A stretch of DNA of 64,000 nucleotides from MGIIb-O2 sp002494975 (GCA_028355015.1 JAOMRN010000001.1:372001-436000), one strand, 5' to 3'; counted from the stretch's first letter, positions 9,008 to 17,597 are shown. Notes: generated by a model not told the origin, from the letters alone. Program-made: numbers and translations.

Positions 9008-9517
9008 ATGGCGGACAGCGATTATTACGAATTTGGCGTGGCACATGGAAGAAAATATACTCTCGAACATCTTTGGTTACAAGTATTAGATGTAAAGAAA
9101 GCGGATTCTCAAATTAAGATTGGATTAAGCGAGTTTGTTAGGGCAGAATATGGAGATATTGTCAGAGTAATTCTAACAAAACCTGAAGATGACACGGAGT
9201 TTAAATCAGAGGACTCAGATGCAGATGAAGATGATGTTAACCAAGATGACGATGCTGCTACTCCAATGACTAGTGGTGATGAAGTTGGACTTGATGATCT
9301 ACTGCTTACAGTAACTACAGAACATGATAAATTATTGATAAATGCTCCATTCCCATGTAAAATCGTATCATTAAATGGAGACATTGAAGATAATCCAGAT
9401 CTCGTTAATGATGATGCTTATGCTGATGGATGGTGTGTTATTGTTCAACCGCATGAGTTTGATCCAGATCAATTTTTAGATGAGCATGAGTATATTGAGT
9501 ATCTTAATGAAGTTTAA
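9008..9517 (+). CDS. Glycine-cleavage H-protein-like protein lacking the lipoyl lysine
   Basis: About 169 residues with an H-protein fold signature: LEHLWLQV near the start, IKIGLSEFVRAEYGDIV, and a C-terminal half ending IEDNPDLVNDDAYADGW, which closely parallels the ENPELVN-x-x-PY-x-x-GW end of GcvH. Laying the two without gaps, GcvH V-E-S-V-K-A-V-S-D falls on V-T-T-E-H-D-K-L-L here, so the lipoylated lysine is replaced by histidine. A lysine lies two positions later. An acidic insert rich in D and E (about residues 55-85) splits the domain. The protein therefore may not carry lipoate. No P-, T- or L-protein gene is nearby. ATG 9008 follows AGGT at 8993. Confidence 0.75.
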   Translation: MADSDYYEFGVAHGRKYTLEHLWLQVLDVKKADSQIKIGLSEFVRAEYGDIVRVILTKPEDDTEFKSEDSDADEDDVNQDDDAATPMTSGDEVGLDDLLLTVTTEHDKLLINAPFPCKIVSLNGDIEDNPDLVNDDAYADGWCVIVQPHEFDPDQFLDEHEYIEYLNEV

Positions 9518-10741
9518 TCATGGCCACGATAAAACAGGCCATTTGTCATAATTATCATTTTTCCAATCAATATGTTCTAGATTTTTTAGGACATCATCTT
9601 TGCATGTGATATTTTTTTCTATTTGTTGCCTAAATAACCATCCTTTGAGCATACCAAGCTTCCGACCTGGTTTTATTCCAGTAACTTCTGAAAGTGTAAT
9701 TCCATCTACAAGCGGCGAATTTTTTTCATGCGGTTTAATTAATTTCTCTAATTGCTGAATAAACTCTAGTGGCTGATGATATTCTAAGATAGCACTCTTT
9801 TGTTCATCAGACAAATAATTATTGAATCTTCTCAGGCTCTCTATATTGGTTTTGAATTCTACATTTCTATGTGCATGCAAAAATGATATAAGTTCAAGTT
9901 CCCTTTTTGAATATTTGAGTTTATCTCTGAGCTTTACATAGATATCTTCCTTCTCAGATTCATTATTTCTCAATATTTTAGCCAGTATCACTAGAGGGGA
10001 TGTGCAATTTACATCTGTTAAATCAACCAACATGTCATTGAAAATAACGCTTAAAACTCCGGTTTCTTTCATTTTAGTCAGTATCTTATCTGAGCATTTA
10101 CTGCTTAATATTCTCTTTATCTCTTCTCCGATTCTTTCATTAGATACATTTTTTAGCATTTCTTTATTTTCACAAATAGCATTTTCAAGATCCTCTTCCA
10201 TCGTTCTTATACTGTTTTCATCTTTATCTAAGAATCTAAATGCTCGCATTATCCTTAATCCATCTTCAGCAATTCTTTCTCTAGCTTCACCGACCGCACG
10301 GAGAGTATTATTCTGTAAATCATTCTTGCCTCCAAAAAGATCTATTATTCTTCCCTCATCATCAATTGCCATAGCATTTATGGTAAAATCACGACGTGCT
10401 AAATCTGCCTCGATTTCTTTCCCGAAGGTGACATTATCTGGTCTTCTTCCATCACCATATGTTCCTTCTTTTCGTAATGTAGTGACTTCCCATTCATTTT
10501 TACTATTGCCCTCTAATCTTACAATAACTGTACCATAGTCTTCTCCAATCGGTATGGTCCTTGGGAACAAATCTTTCACTTTATCTGGAGTCAGTGTTGT
10601 TGCTATGTCTAGGTCAGGATTAATTTTTCCAAGTAATGAATCTCTCACCCATCCTCCTACAATCCACGCTTTCCCCTCTGTTCTCAGTCTTTCTAAGACC
10701 AAATTATCTTCGACACTAAGAAGATTGAGCGGGGTACTCAT
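9518..10741 (-). CDS. Class II (bacterial-type) tRNA nucleotidyltransferase / poly(A) polymerase family
   Basis: A 407-residue enzyme of the class II CCA-adding/poly(A) polymerase family. The nucleotidyltransferase head has GGWVRDSLLG (29-38), metal-binding DLDIA (43-47), RRDFTINAMA (116-125) and EDGLRIMRAFRF (159-170), whose EDxxR is the template motif that reads incoming CTP/ATP. ERIGEEIKRIL near 205 is the neck helix. Archaea normally use the unrelated class I enzyme, so a class II protein is atypical and suggests acquisition from bacteria. CCA addition, CCA repair and A-tailing cannot be told apart by sight. All six tRNA genes in this window already encode CCA. The ATG at 10741 has no clear ribosome-binding site. 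Confidence 0.9.
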   Translation of the reverse strand: MSTPLNLLSVEDNLVLERLRTEGKAWIVGGWVRDSLLGKINPDLDIATTLTPDKVKDLFPRTIPIGEDYGTVIVRLEGNSKNEWEVTTLRKEGTYGDGRRPDNVTFGKEIEADLARRDFTINAMAIDDEGRIIDLFGGKNDLQNNTLRAVGEARERIAEDGLRIMRAFRFLDKDENSIRTMEEDLENAICENKEMLKNVSNERIGEEIKRILSSKCSDKILTKMKETGVLSVIFNDMLVDLTDVNCTSPLVILAKILRNNESEKEDIYVKLRDKLKYSKRELELISFLHAHRNVEFKTNIESLRRFNNYLSDEQKSAILEYHQPLEFIQQLEKLIKPHEKNSPLVDGITLSEVTGIKPGRKLGMLKGWLFRQQIEKNITCKDDVLKNLEHIDWKNDNYDKWPVLSWP

Positions 10742-10816
10742 GCTTCTGCGTATATGGTATAGGACATCAGGCCTTCGGGCATCAGAACTAACAGTAAGGT
10801 ACTTCTCGCAATCACA

Positions 10817-11224
10817 ATGCAGGTCGAGTTGGTGCCTTTAGAAATTCTACGGCCCCATGAGGAAATACTACCTAAGAAGGTCGATCAATTAGAGAAAATG
10901 ACTCATCGTTGGAATGCTTACACGAAGCCACTACTAATTGATCGGTCTACAGGCACAATTCTTGATGGTCATCATAGATTTCATGTAGCCATGAGGTTAG
11001 AATTGCTATGTGTCCCTTGCGTCCTTATCGATTATCTTGAAGATGGTATGATTGAACTAGACGTTTGGCCTAATTGTGGTCGCGAGGATGTCACTAAAAA
11101 AGAGGTCATAGAGGCAGCGCTTACAGGAGATTTATTCTCTCCTAAAACTAGTCGCCACAGACTTTCTGACCATCTTCCACCTATTGCAGTTCCCTTATCT
11201 AGATTAAGAATGCCTGCATTGTAA
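10817..11224 (+). CDS. ParB/sulfiredoxin-fold protein, possibly a free serine kinase (SerK/SbnI-like)
   Basis: A 135-residue stand-alone ParB-like domain. The family motif is DGHHR at residues 50-54, preceded by the LRPHEEI loop (11-17) with a candidate catalytic glutamate, and WNAYTKPLLIDRSTGTILD between them. There is no HTH domain of the kind chromosome-segregation ParB uses. The small size and the E plus DGHHR pair recall the SerK and SbnI free-serine kinases, which are built on this fold. That activity is inferred and unproven; a nuclease or nucleotide-binding role is the alternative. It is divergent from the nucleotidyltransferase gene, with 75 bases between, and convergent with the HEAT-repeat gene. 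Confidence 0.7.
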   Translation: MQVELVPLEILRPHEEILPKKVDQLEKMTHRWNAYTKPLLIDRSTGTILDGHHRFHVAMRLELLCVPCVLIDYLEDGMIELDVWPNCGREDVTKKEVIEAALTGDLFSPKTSRHRLSDHLPPIAVPLSRLRMPAL

Positions 11225-11227
11225 ATC

Positions 11228-12286
11228 TTAATCTATACTTTTGATAAACATTTGAGCAGAATTAGATATTGATTCACTCTTTGAGTGTTGCAAATTAGTT
11301 ACAATTTGCATTAATTCTTCATCATCCTGTTTTTTTCCGAATAAATCTTCTATTATACGTGCCCTGAGTACGTCACTTCTTTTTCCGTCTTGTAGTATTT
11401 CTTTTCTAAATTCATTCGCTTCAATAGAATTATTTCTTCTTAAGACTCCAGAGATTAATTTTTCATTAGATGAATTAAAAATAGCTGTAATCAGATAATT
11501 CATGCTTTTCCAGTCTTTATTTTTCAAAGATTTAACGACTGCTCTAACCAGTTGGGGATTCTGCTGTTCTATCCATTCCGGTATTTCCCCCCTAATCAAC
11601 TTGGATTCTCTTCCACTTTCTATTAGCATTATAATCGCGTTAATTTGTGCGTTTTTATCATTTTCAGCGATATCAATTATAATCTTATCATATTCTCCTG
11701 AGGTATTAAGTTCAGGTCTTGCTATTAGAATAGATACCGCTTTTTTCCTTATTCGTGCTGATTTATCTTTTAGAGCAATTTTAATCATTTCTTCATCTAT
11801 TAGTTCCATTTTCTCAATTTTTTCTAGGGCCAGTACACGTACTCCGGTTTCATCAATCTCCATCGCTTCTCTAATGGATGAACCATCTTCTTGGAGCCTA
11901 ACTTTCCATGCATTTTGTTTGACTAAATGGTCACTATCATTCGATAATTTCTCCAGTATTTTTTTAGATGATTTACCAATTCTTGGAGCGATTTTAGATG
12001 CTAAAACACGCTCTTCAACTTTTTGGGAAGATGCGAGTCTCTCTGCCAATTCAAGATCTTTCATCGAAGCCCATTTTTGAATCGCAAGTAGTGCCTTCTC
12101 TCTGAACCATTCATCCGAATCATCCAGTAAAGGTATGAATGCATCAATTGCAGTAGAGTCATTTAATTCAAACAATTTCCTTACGGCTCTTCTTCTTTGT
12201 CGAACATCTCTATCGTTCAACTGCCGTATTGCTGCTCTAACCACAAAACTCCCACGCGTATGCAGTGCAAGAATACTCCTATTCAA
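11228..12286 (-). CDS. HEAT-repeat protein
   Basis: About 352 residues made almost wholly of tandem two-helix HEAT-like repeats, for example IRQLNDRDVRQRRRAVRKL, FIPLLDDSDEWFREKALLAI, KLSNDSDHLVKQNAW and IALKDKSARIRKKAVSILI. Such solenoids act as binding scaffolds; no enzymatic motif is present. It follows the PCMT-like gene on the same strand and begins at or near that gene's stop: the first usable codon is a TTG overlapping the TGA, so the true start is uncertain and could be a GTG about 13 codons in. The tight coupling suggests that both proteins work together or are at least made together. Confidence 0.8.
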   Translation of the reverse strand: MNRSILALHTRGSFVVRAAIRQLNDRDVRQRRRAVRKLFELNDSTAIDAFIPLLDDSDEWFREKALLAIQKWASMKDLELAERLASSQKVEERVLASKIAPRIGKSSKKILEKLSNDSDHLVKQNAWKVRLQEDGSSIREAMEIDETGVRVLALEKIEKMELIDEEMIKIALKDKSARIRKKAVSILIARPELNTSGEYDKIIIDIAENDKNAQINAIIMLIESGRESKLIRGEIPEWIEQQNPQLVRAVVKSLKNKDWKSMNYLITAIFNSSNEKLISGVLRRNNSIEANEFRKEILQDGKRSDVLRARIIEDLFGKKQDDEELMQIVTNLQHSKSESISNSAQMFIKSID

Positions 12287-13302
12287 GGAACTAGGTCTTT
12301 ATGGCCACCTGCCATCGATGAACTCTCGTCACCTAAATCCTCAAAACTCACCAAATCCATTGATGTAATATGACTAATTATTGGCCAGATAGGGGCCAGC
12401 CATTCCATTTCTGACATAATCAAATCCATGACTGGATGTTCTAAAATCTCTTCTTCAGAAGTTTCTTCTGAGATGGGGGGGATGTCTCTAGGTAGTTCTC
12501 TTAGTGAGATGATAAGCTGCTCAATGCTTTGATAAATCGTTTCATTTATTTCAATAATATCTGATATTAAAGTAAGTGAATCTTCTAAATTTTCTGCTAA
12601 AACATAAGGGTCAAGAGGATTTCTTTCAGCACTAAAAGTATCCATTGGACCAAAAACTACACCCCCCAAGTCAGTATCTAGCCACTGGTTGAAATTTTTT
12701 TCTCTTTTTAGTAATCTTTGCTGTATTGTTCCTCCAAATGGTCCTAGAACAAATGCTCCATCTTGCAAAATAACTTCTAAAAATTCAGGAATTTCTCTTA
12801 TTGCACCTGTAATCAAAACTCTATCTACTGGTTTTTCAAAATCTTCAAAATAATCCATGCTAGATGCTGACAATACTCTAATGATGCCTTTTGAATTATA
12901 TTTTTCTAGAGTGTCTATAGTATGTTCAAGAACTTCATTATGCGGTTCGATTATTGTAACTATTCCGTTGATTCCTAGCAGTTGATCTAATATCGCAGCC
13001 AAGTAGCCTCCTTTGGAACCAATTAATAAGAAGTGTTGACCATTTCGAATCTCTAAATGATGCAACAAAGTCGCGATCATATGCGGCGCGGAAATATTTT
13101 TCTCAACTCCAGCCATAGTTGTCATGAATGTTACAGGTTTATCCTGCCAAAAACCTTCAACTGAGTAATCAACAAAATCTTCAATATTCACTGATTTAAA
13201 TGCAGATTCAACGTTTTTATCTAATTTGACACCAGATGACTTTAGGTTCTCTAACAGGTCATCGATACTACTCAAAACACCACTCTCAGACAGAATGTTC
13301 AA
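12283..13302 (-). CDS. PCMT-family (protein-L-isoaspartate methyltransferase-like) protein
   Basis: A 339-residue S-adenosylmethionine-dependent methyltransferase-like protein. The SAM-binding motif I is LLIGSKGGYLAAIL (92-105), with the acidic ribose contact in IIEPHNEVLEH near 118. TMAGVEKNISAPHMIATLL before it corresponds to the PCMT substrate region that precedes motif I. The C-terminal 100 residues are an extension not found in the short repair enzymes. Canonical activity, repair of isoaspartyl residues, is therefore probable but not certain. No ATG is available at the N-terminus: the frame opens with TTG at 13302, and a TTG at 13275 preceded by GGTG is an alternative. Downstream is the HEAT-repeat gene. 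Confidence 0.75.
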   Translation of the reverse strand: MNILSESGVLSSIDDLLENLKSSGVKLDKNVESAFKSVNIEDFVDYSVEGFWQDKPVTFMTTMAGVEKNISAPHMIATLLHHLEIRNGQHFLLIGSKGGYLAAILDQLLGINGIVTIIEPHNEVLEHTIDTLEKYNSKGIIRVLSASSMDYFEDFEKPVDRVLITGAIREIPEFLEVILQDGAFVLGPFGGTIQQRLLKREKNFNQWLDTDLGGVVFGPMDTFSAERNPLDPYVLAENLEDSLTLISDIIEINETIYQSIEQLIISLRELPRDIPPISEETSEEEILEHPVMDLIMSEMEWLAPIWPIISHITSMDLVSFEDLGDESSSMAGGHKDLVP

Positions 13303-13344
13303 CCGCCAATCATTTGAATGCGACGCTGCCCGAGTCTCTTTGTG

Positions 13345-13420
13345 GGGCCCGTGGTCTAGGGGTTATGACGTTGCTCTTACAAAGCGAAGATCGCAGGTTC
13401 AATTCCTGCCGGGCCCACCA
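13345..13420 (+). tRNA. tRNA-Val (anticodon UAC)
   Basis: Folds as a complete cloverleaf: acceptor stem GGGCCCG with CGGGCCC, anticodon stem TTGCT/AGCGA with loop CTTACAA (anticodon TAC), and T-arm GCAGG TTCAATT CCTGC. The discriminator is A and the 3' CCA is encoded at 13418-13420. There is no intron. Confidence 0.97.
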
Positions 13421-13478
13421 CTCTAACCCTCCATTCGTCAGTGTAAACAGTCAAGAAGGACTGCTCTGAGGGCTACGT

Positions 13479-14159
13479 GTGGTAGAAGAGACGGCGGGAT
13501 TAGCATCTCGGATGACTAGACGTTTGCGAAAGAAGGGATGGACCATATCTACTGCGGAGTCATGTACTGGTGGGTTACTAGCGTCATTAATTACAGATAT
13601 ATCCGGTGCATCTCAATGGTTTAGTCAAGGATGGGTAGTTTATTCCAATGAAGCCAAGATGAGAGAATTGGGCGTGGAAAAGTCTGCTTTTGACGATGGT
13701 GAAGCTGGAGCTGTTTCACACGAAGTAGCTGTCCAAATGGCTCAAGGTGCTAGGTATCAATCTGGTTCTGATGTCTCAATTGCAATTACTGGAATCGCTG
13801 GCCCTGGAGGTTCTACTCCGGATAAAGAAGTAGGTCGTGTACACGTTGCGGTAATTGCAGGGGACTATTTTCTTGTTCGCAGAATGGATTTCGGCGATAA
13901 TGATAGACTGGATAACAAGCGTTCATTTGCAGTTTTCGCTCTACGTCTTGCCCTTGAAACATTAGATAGATTGGAAGGTCAACTCGATAATTCAGAAGAT
14001 GAAGGTAATGAATCAGAAGATATTCAATCAGACATATCTGAAATGGATCCTTCTTCAGAAGAATGGGAAGGTAGTATGTCATGGACAGTTGAAGAAACAA
14101 CTGTAGCAGAAGAGATTCAAAAAGTAGATTTAGCGTCCCTTACAGATTGGGATGAATGA
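13479..14159 (+). CDS. pncC: Nicotinamide-nucleotide amidohydrolase (CinA C-terminal domain), PncC-like
   Basis: Stand-alone CinA C-terminal domain, which in characterised relatives deamidates nicotinamide mononucleotide to NaMN in NAD salvage. The family blocks are STAESCTGGLLASLITDISG near residues 24-43, WVVYSNEAKMRELGV near 51, AVSHEVAVQMAQGAR near 77 and SIAITGIAGPGGSTPDKEVG near 102. The first 160 residues are the full domain; the last 65 form an acidic, probably disordered tail that looks lineage-specific. The start is GTG 13479 behind GAGGG. It lies just downstream of tRNA-Val and upstream of the DP1 gene on the same strand. Confidence 0.88.
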   Translation: MVEETAGLASRMTRRLRKKGWTISTAESCTGGLLASLITDISGASQWFSQGWVVYSNEAKMRELGVEKSAFDDGEAGAVSHEVAVQMAQGARYQSGSDVSIAITGIAGPGGSTPDKEVGRVHVAVIAGDYFLVRRMDFGDNDRLDNKRSFAVFALRLALETLDRLEGQLDNSEDEGNESEDIQSDISEMDPSSEEWEGSMSWTVEETTVAEEIQKVDLASLTDWDE

Positions 14160-14208
14160 CTTCTTCACATCGATATTATCATGAGCGTATGTATCTGACA
14201 AGGAACAT

Positions 14209-15822
14209 ATGGCGTCGGACGATTGGGCGGAACGGCAGAAGATATTGCTCGCCGCAGGCATTCTCGTGACAACGCAAGACGCTAAAGAGAAAATAGAATC
14301 ACTAGATAATTTAACGCCATTAATTGAAGCTGCTAATTCATCTAATATTCAGATTCTTAATTCTCAATCAATCGATCAGTTGCTCTCTCTAGTTCCTACT
14401 AGAATTGATGAATTAACAGCGCCTATGAAGACCTCTCAAGCAACATTGCCTGCTCCTGACAATCCTTCACCTATTGGCCGGGTTATTGCTCCAATTTCTA
14501 GTAATGAGATATCTCTTGCACCCCGGCCTCATGGATTATCTCATTACAGTCTCCATGAGTTCCCTATGTTGGCTAAGGATGTAGATTCAGAAATAGAGGT
14601 CCATTTTGATATTACTGGGAATTCCGTTACTGAAGGGAAATTATCGGATATCAAATCATTTTTCAATAGTCGTTTAAGCAAGATTCGTAATTTGATGATT
14701 GAGGGGCGTTCGTTACCAAGGCGCCCAGTTTCCAATGCTGAAGCTTATCGAAATCGTCAGCGGTATTCATCTTCTGAATATGAAATCACTATTGTTGGTC
14801 TTGTAAGTGAACCTCGTTGGGCTAAATCTGGTAACCTTATGTTTACGGTCGAAGATGAGACTACACAAATTCAATGTCTTCTGAAACCTCCTTCTGGTGC
14901 AAATCCATTACATGCAGCTTTGGACGGTTTGATGAATGATGATGTTATAGGTGTCAGTGGATATTTTATTGGTGACCGCACAGATCTGTTTATTTCCTCG
15001 AATTTACATATGCCGCCCTTACCAAGAAGAGCGAAGAATACAGCCAGTGTGGATGAGGCGGTTTCTGCTGCATTTCTTTCAGATGTTCATGTAGGAAGCA
15101 AAACCTTCCTTGGTCCACAGTGGGAAAAAATGATTCATTGGTTTCAAAATGACCCGCTTGCTCGTACAATCAAATATTTTGTTTTAAGTGGCGACGGAGT
15201 AGATGGGGTCGGTATTTATCCTGGGCAAGAAAGACACCTTGCAATTACTGACTTATTCAAGCAGTATGGGGAACTTGCCAATCTTTTGAGTGGCCTTCCT
15301 GATTGGGTTGATGTGATTATTCTACCTGGTAACCATGATGCAGTACGGCCAGCTGAGCCACAACCTGCACTCGAACCCGAAGTTCAGCAAGATTATTCTG
15401 ATGCTATTTTCGTAGGTAATCCGTGCGACTTCAGTCTTCATGGTGTTAGAATACTCTCTTATCATGGGAAGAGTATTGATGATTTTGTAGCAGGATTAAG
15501 ATCAGTAACTTATGCTAAGCCTGAAATGGCCATGCGCTCTATGCTTGAAAGAAGACATTTGGCTCCATCATGGGGAGGCAAGACACCATTATCTCCTGAG
15601 CCAGAAGATAGCATGGTGATAGGCACTATACCTGATATATTCGTCACAGGTCATGTCCATGGACAGTTTATTGGGGACCATAAGGGTACAACAATAGTTC
15701 ATAGTTCGACATGGCAAGATCAAACAGATTATCAGAGAATGTTAGGTTTCCAACCTAAACCTTGTATATTGACTGTAATTAATTTACATACTCATGCTTC
15801 GGCATCAATACCATTCGCATAA
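14209..15822 (+). CDS. polB: DNA polymerase D small subunit DP1 (Mre11-like 3'-5' exonuclease)
   Basis: Small, proofreading subunit of the archaeal replicative polymerase PolD. An OB-fold lies around residues 195-260 (ITIVGLVSEPRWAKSGN). The calcineurin-like phosphodiesterase domain follows, with DVHVGS near 291, SGDGVDG near 326, LPGNHDA near 374 and TGHVHG near 480, so the metal-binding residues needed for exonuclease activity are kept. At 537 residues it is somewhat shorter than Pyrococcus DP1, mainly because the N-terminal region is short; that region still starts with a helical block (ILLAAGILVTTQDAK). The large subunit DP2 is not in this window. It is convergent with the HAD gene, with no intergenic space. 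Confidence 0.95.
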   Translation: MASDDWAERQKILLAAGILVTTQDAKEKIESLDNLTPLIEAANSSNIQILNSQSIDQLLSLVPTRIDELTAPMKTSQATLPAPDNPSPIGRVIAPISSNEISLAPRPHGLSHYSLHEFPMLAKDVDSEIEVHFDITGNSVTEGKLSDIKSFFNSRLSKIRNLMIEGRSLPRRPVSNAEAYRNRQRYSSSEYEITIVGLVSEPRWAKSGNLMFTVEDETTQIQCLLKPPSGANPLHAALDGLMNDDVIGVSGYFIGDRTDLFISSNLHMPPLPRRAKNTASVDEAVSAAFLSDVHVGSKTFLGPQWEKMIHWFQNDPLARTIKYFVLSGDGVDGVGIYPGQERHLAITDLFKQYGELANLLSGLPDWVDVIILPGNHDAVRPAEPQPALEPEVQQDYSDAIFVGNPCDFSLHGVRILSYHGKSIDDFVAGLRSVTYAKPEMAMRSMLERRHLAPSWGGKTPLSPEPEDSMVIGTIPDIFVTGHVHGQFIGDHKGTTIVHSSTWQDQTDYQRMLGFQPKPCILTVINLHTHASASIPFA

Positions 15823-16497
15823 TCAATTAGAGAATTCTTCATTGAATATTATTGGCCAGATTCTTCTCAAATCTCTCTCTAATACAATAGGGACCTTTGC
15901 TTTTTTGAATGCATCAGAAGCCCTCTGTCTTGCTGGATTAAATCCTATGAAGTTAGATCCCGGTATTTGCATTGATAGGTCAGTGCTCGAGTCACCCACA
16001 CTCCAAATTTTCTCAGGATTAAAATTATTAATTTCTGATAATTTCTTGACCATTATTCCCTTATCATGTGAATCTACCATGGATGGTTTAGGTCCCGCCA
16101 GAAATCCTTTTTCATCCCAACTGAAATCATTCGCTGCCCAATCATCAACGTTTAGCATGTGTGCAATAGATCCAATGAATCTAGCAACTCCTGATGATAC
16201 GATTGCAACATATATTCCTCTCCTCTTTAACTCCTCAACAACATCTCGAGCACCTATCATCAATTTCACACCTGAAAAACATCTCATAATTTCATCCATA
16301 TGGATATTCTCTTGAATATCGAGCCACATTTTGATATCCATTGCCATGAATTCGTCATCAGTAATTTCCTTTTTCAGAAACCTTTCTAAGTTTTCAAGAT
16401 TATTTGTGCCAAAGTAATCATGTATTTGTTGCCATGATGAACCTATATCGACTAAAACACCGTCACAATCGAAAACAACAGCCTCTATTTCTTTCAC
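15823..16497 (-). CDS. HAD-superfamily phosphatase, SerB-like
   Basis: A 224-residue HAD hydrolase. Motif I is FDCDGVLVD (residues 9-17) with the nucleophile and acid aspartates, motif II is the serine in IVSSGVARFI near 104, and motif III/IV is WSVGDSSTDLSMQ near 175. The helical cap between motifs I and II and the SSG form resemble phosphoserine phosphatases, so L-serine synthesis is a reasonable guess. Substrates of HAD enzymes are poorly predicted by sequence. The start is GTG 16497, preceded by GTGAGG. It is divergent from the MoaD-like gene, with 80 bases between. Confidence 0.85.
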   Translation of the reverse strand: MKEIEAVVFDCDGVLVDIGSSWQQIHDYFGTNNLENLERFLKKEITDDEFMAMDIKMWLDIQENIHMDEIMRCFSGVKLMIGARDVVEELKRRGIYVAIVSSGVARFIGSIAHMLNVDDWAANDFSWDEKGFLAGPKPSMVDSHDKGIMVKKLSEINNFNPEKIWSVGDSSTDLSMQIPGSNFIGFNPARQRASDAFKKAKVPIVLERDLRRIWPIIFNEEFSN

Positions 16498-16577
16498 GGC
16501 CTCACGAATCGTCCTTATGATTTAGATTCTACGAGTCGCATAGATGGTTTGATTGCTGTAATACCGCTCGGAGCATT

Positions 16578-16844
16578 ATGGAGGAAATATTGCCTAATCA
16601 AGGTGCGATTAAGGTAAAAGCCCTTTTTTTCGGTCCATTAGCAGAAATGATAGGTCATAAAGTCATAGAATTATCATTACTTAGCGGAACTACTGTGAGT
16701 CAGTTGGCTGAAAGATTTGATTTGACTCAAATGCTCTCAAAAGGCCTACTTATTGCGATTAATGGCGAGATAGGTGCAGATTTAGAAACAATCTTAGAAG
16801 ATTCTTCTGAAATTGCCTTTTTACCTCCTGTTTCTGGTGGTTAA
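16578..16844 (+). CDS. MoaD/ThiS-type ubiquitin-like small modifier (SAMP-like)
   Basis: An 88-residue beta-grasp protein ending in PPVSGG, the exposed Gly-Gly needed for adenylation by an E1-like enzyme. The core KALFFGPLAEMIGHKVIEL and the end EDSSEIAFLPPVSGG match MoaD. Two roles are open: sulfur carrier for molybdopterin synthesis (no MoaE partner or other moco gene is near) or, as in Haloferax, a small archaeal modifier joined to proteins and tRNA thiolation. A 12-residue extension before the domain is unusual; a later start is possible but would need a codon other than ATG. Confidence 0.85.
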   Translation: MEEILPNQGAIKVKALFFGPLAEMIGHKVIELSLLSGTTVSQLAERFDLTQMLSKGLLIAINGEIGADLETILEDSSEIAFLPPVSGG

Positions 16845-16894
16845 GAGATTAATTAGCCGAAGCCTTTGAACGATAAACCCAACTCAGGGCTAGT

Positions 16895-17101
16895 ATGGGA
16901 GTCCTTGGTACTCAAGAAATGGTAATAATTATTGGACTTATATTTGTCCTTTTCGGCGCTAAAAAAATACCTGAACTAGGTTATAATTTAGGGCTTTTCA
17001 AGGGGCAAGTCCAGAGAGGCCTTCAAGAAAACAGATCTTCAGCAGGATCAGATATGGACCGTGGCGGAATGACCGAAGAACATAAAGAAGAATCCGAGTA
17101 A
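16895..17101 (+). CDS. tatA: Sec-independent (Tat) translocase subunit TatA
   Basis: A 68-residue TatA. One N-terminal membrane helix (about residues 6-20, MVIIIGLIFVLFG) leads into the hinge GAKKIPELG, then an amphipathic helix and a charged tail. This is the pore-forming component that moves folded proteins across the membrane through the twin-arginine pathway. No TatC is encoded in the window. It lies 50 bases after the MoaD-like gene on the same strand. Confidence 0.9.
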   Translation: MGVLGTQEMVIIIGLIFVLFGAKKIPELGYNLGLFKGQVQRGLQENRSSAGSDMDRGGMTEEHKEESE

Positions 17102-17596
17102 TTATTTCTTCTTCCTTAATTTTAGTTGAGACCCACAGTCAGTACATTCTCCCCAGTCTGATTTTTTCTTATTCGGCACATGTGGATTGGGAAATTCTTT
17201 CTTACATGCCACACATCTTAACTCCCATTCCCATAGTTTACTAATTCCATCTGTTGAAACTGTTATCCAATCGATTCCTGCTTTTTCTGCTATATTTTGT
17301 AGCCTGTAGTCATCAGTTACGAGCGTTCTTTTTTCACCAATTGATAATGCTAGTAAATCTAGATCAACTCTAGATAATCCAGCCATATCTCCTGTTTCAA
17401 TAGCTAATCTACTTGCTTTTGATACACTTTCTTCAGTTGGTACCATCCATACTAAGTTAGCTGTATTAACTACTACTTCTCTTTCGGGAGCAATTCGAAT
17501 TAATTCTTCTCTCTGAGATGGCACTACAAGACAACTCTCCATCCTATTTATTGGCCATGATATCAAGGCTGCTGTATCAAGAACCTCTCCACTCAT
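17102..17596 (-). CDS. nob1: rRNA maturation endonuclease Nob1
   Basis: A 164-residue PIN-domain nuclease with a C-terminal zinc ribbon, the layout of archaeal Nob1, which cleaves the 3' end of pre-16S rRNA. Acidic PIN residues are D7 (LDTAAL), D78/D80 (SRVDLDLLAL) and D95/D96 (LVTDDYRLQ). The zinc ligands are C128-x2-C131 and C151-x2-C154. The start at 17596 is one base from the ATG at 17598 of the divergent gene, so if both starts are right their promoters overlap the two coding regions. Confidence 0.92.
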   Translation of the reverse strand: MSGEVLDTAALISWPINRMESCLVVPSQREELIRIAPEREVVVNTANLVWMVPTEESVSKASRLAIETGDMAGLSRVDLDLLALSIGEKRTLVTDDYRLQNIAEKAGIDWITVSTDGISKLWEWELRCVACKKEFPNPHVPNKKKSDWGECTDCGSQLKLRKKK

Positions 17597-17597
17597 A

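Noticed and set aside
10002..10538. 178-residue plus-strand open frame
   Set aside because: Antisense to the nucleotidyltransferase; Ser/Leu-rich composition is typical of a shadow frame.
13226..13469. Plus-strand open frames across 13226-13469
   Set aside because: They cover the start of the PCMT-like gene in antisense and the whole tRNA-Val gene.
16578..17101. A molybdopterin or Tat operon from moaD-like and tatA adjacency
   Set aside because: No moaE, moaA, tatC or molybdoenzyme gene is nearby, so only individual family calls are made.
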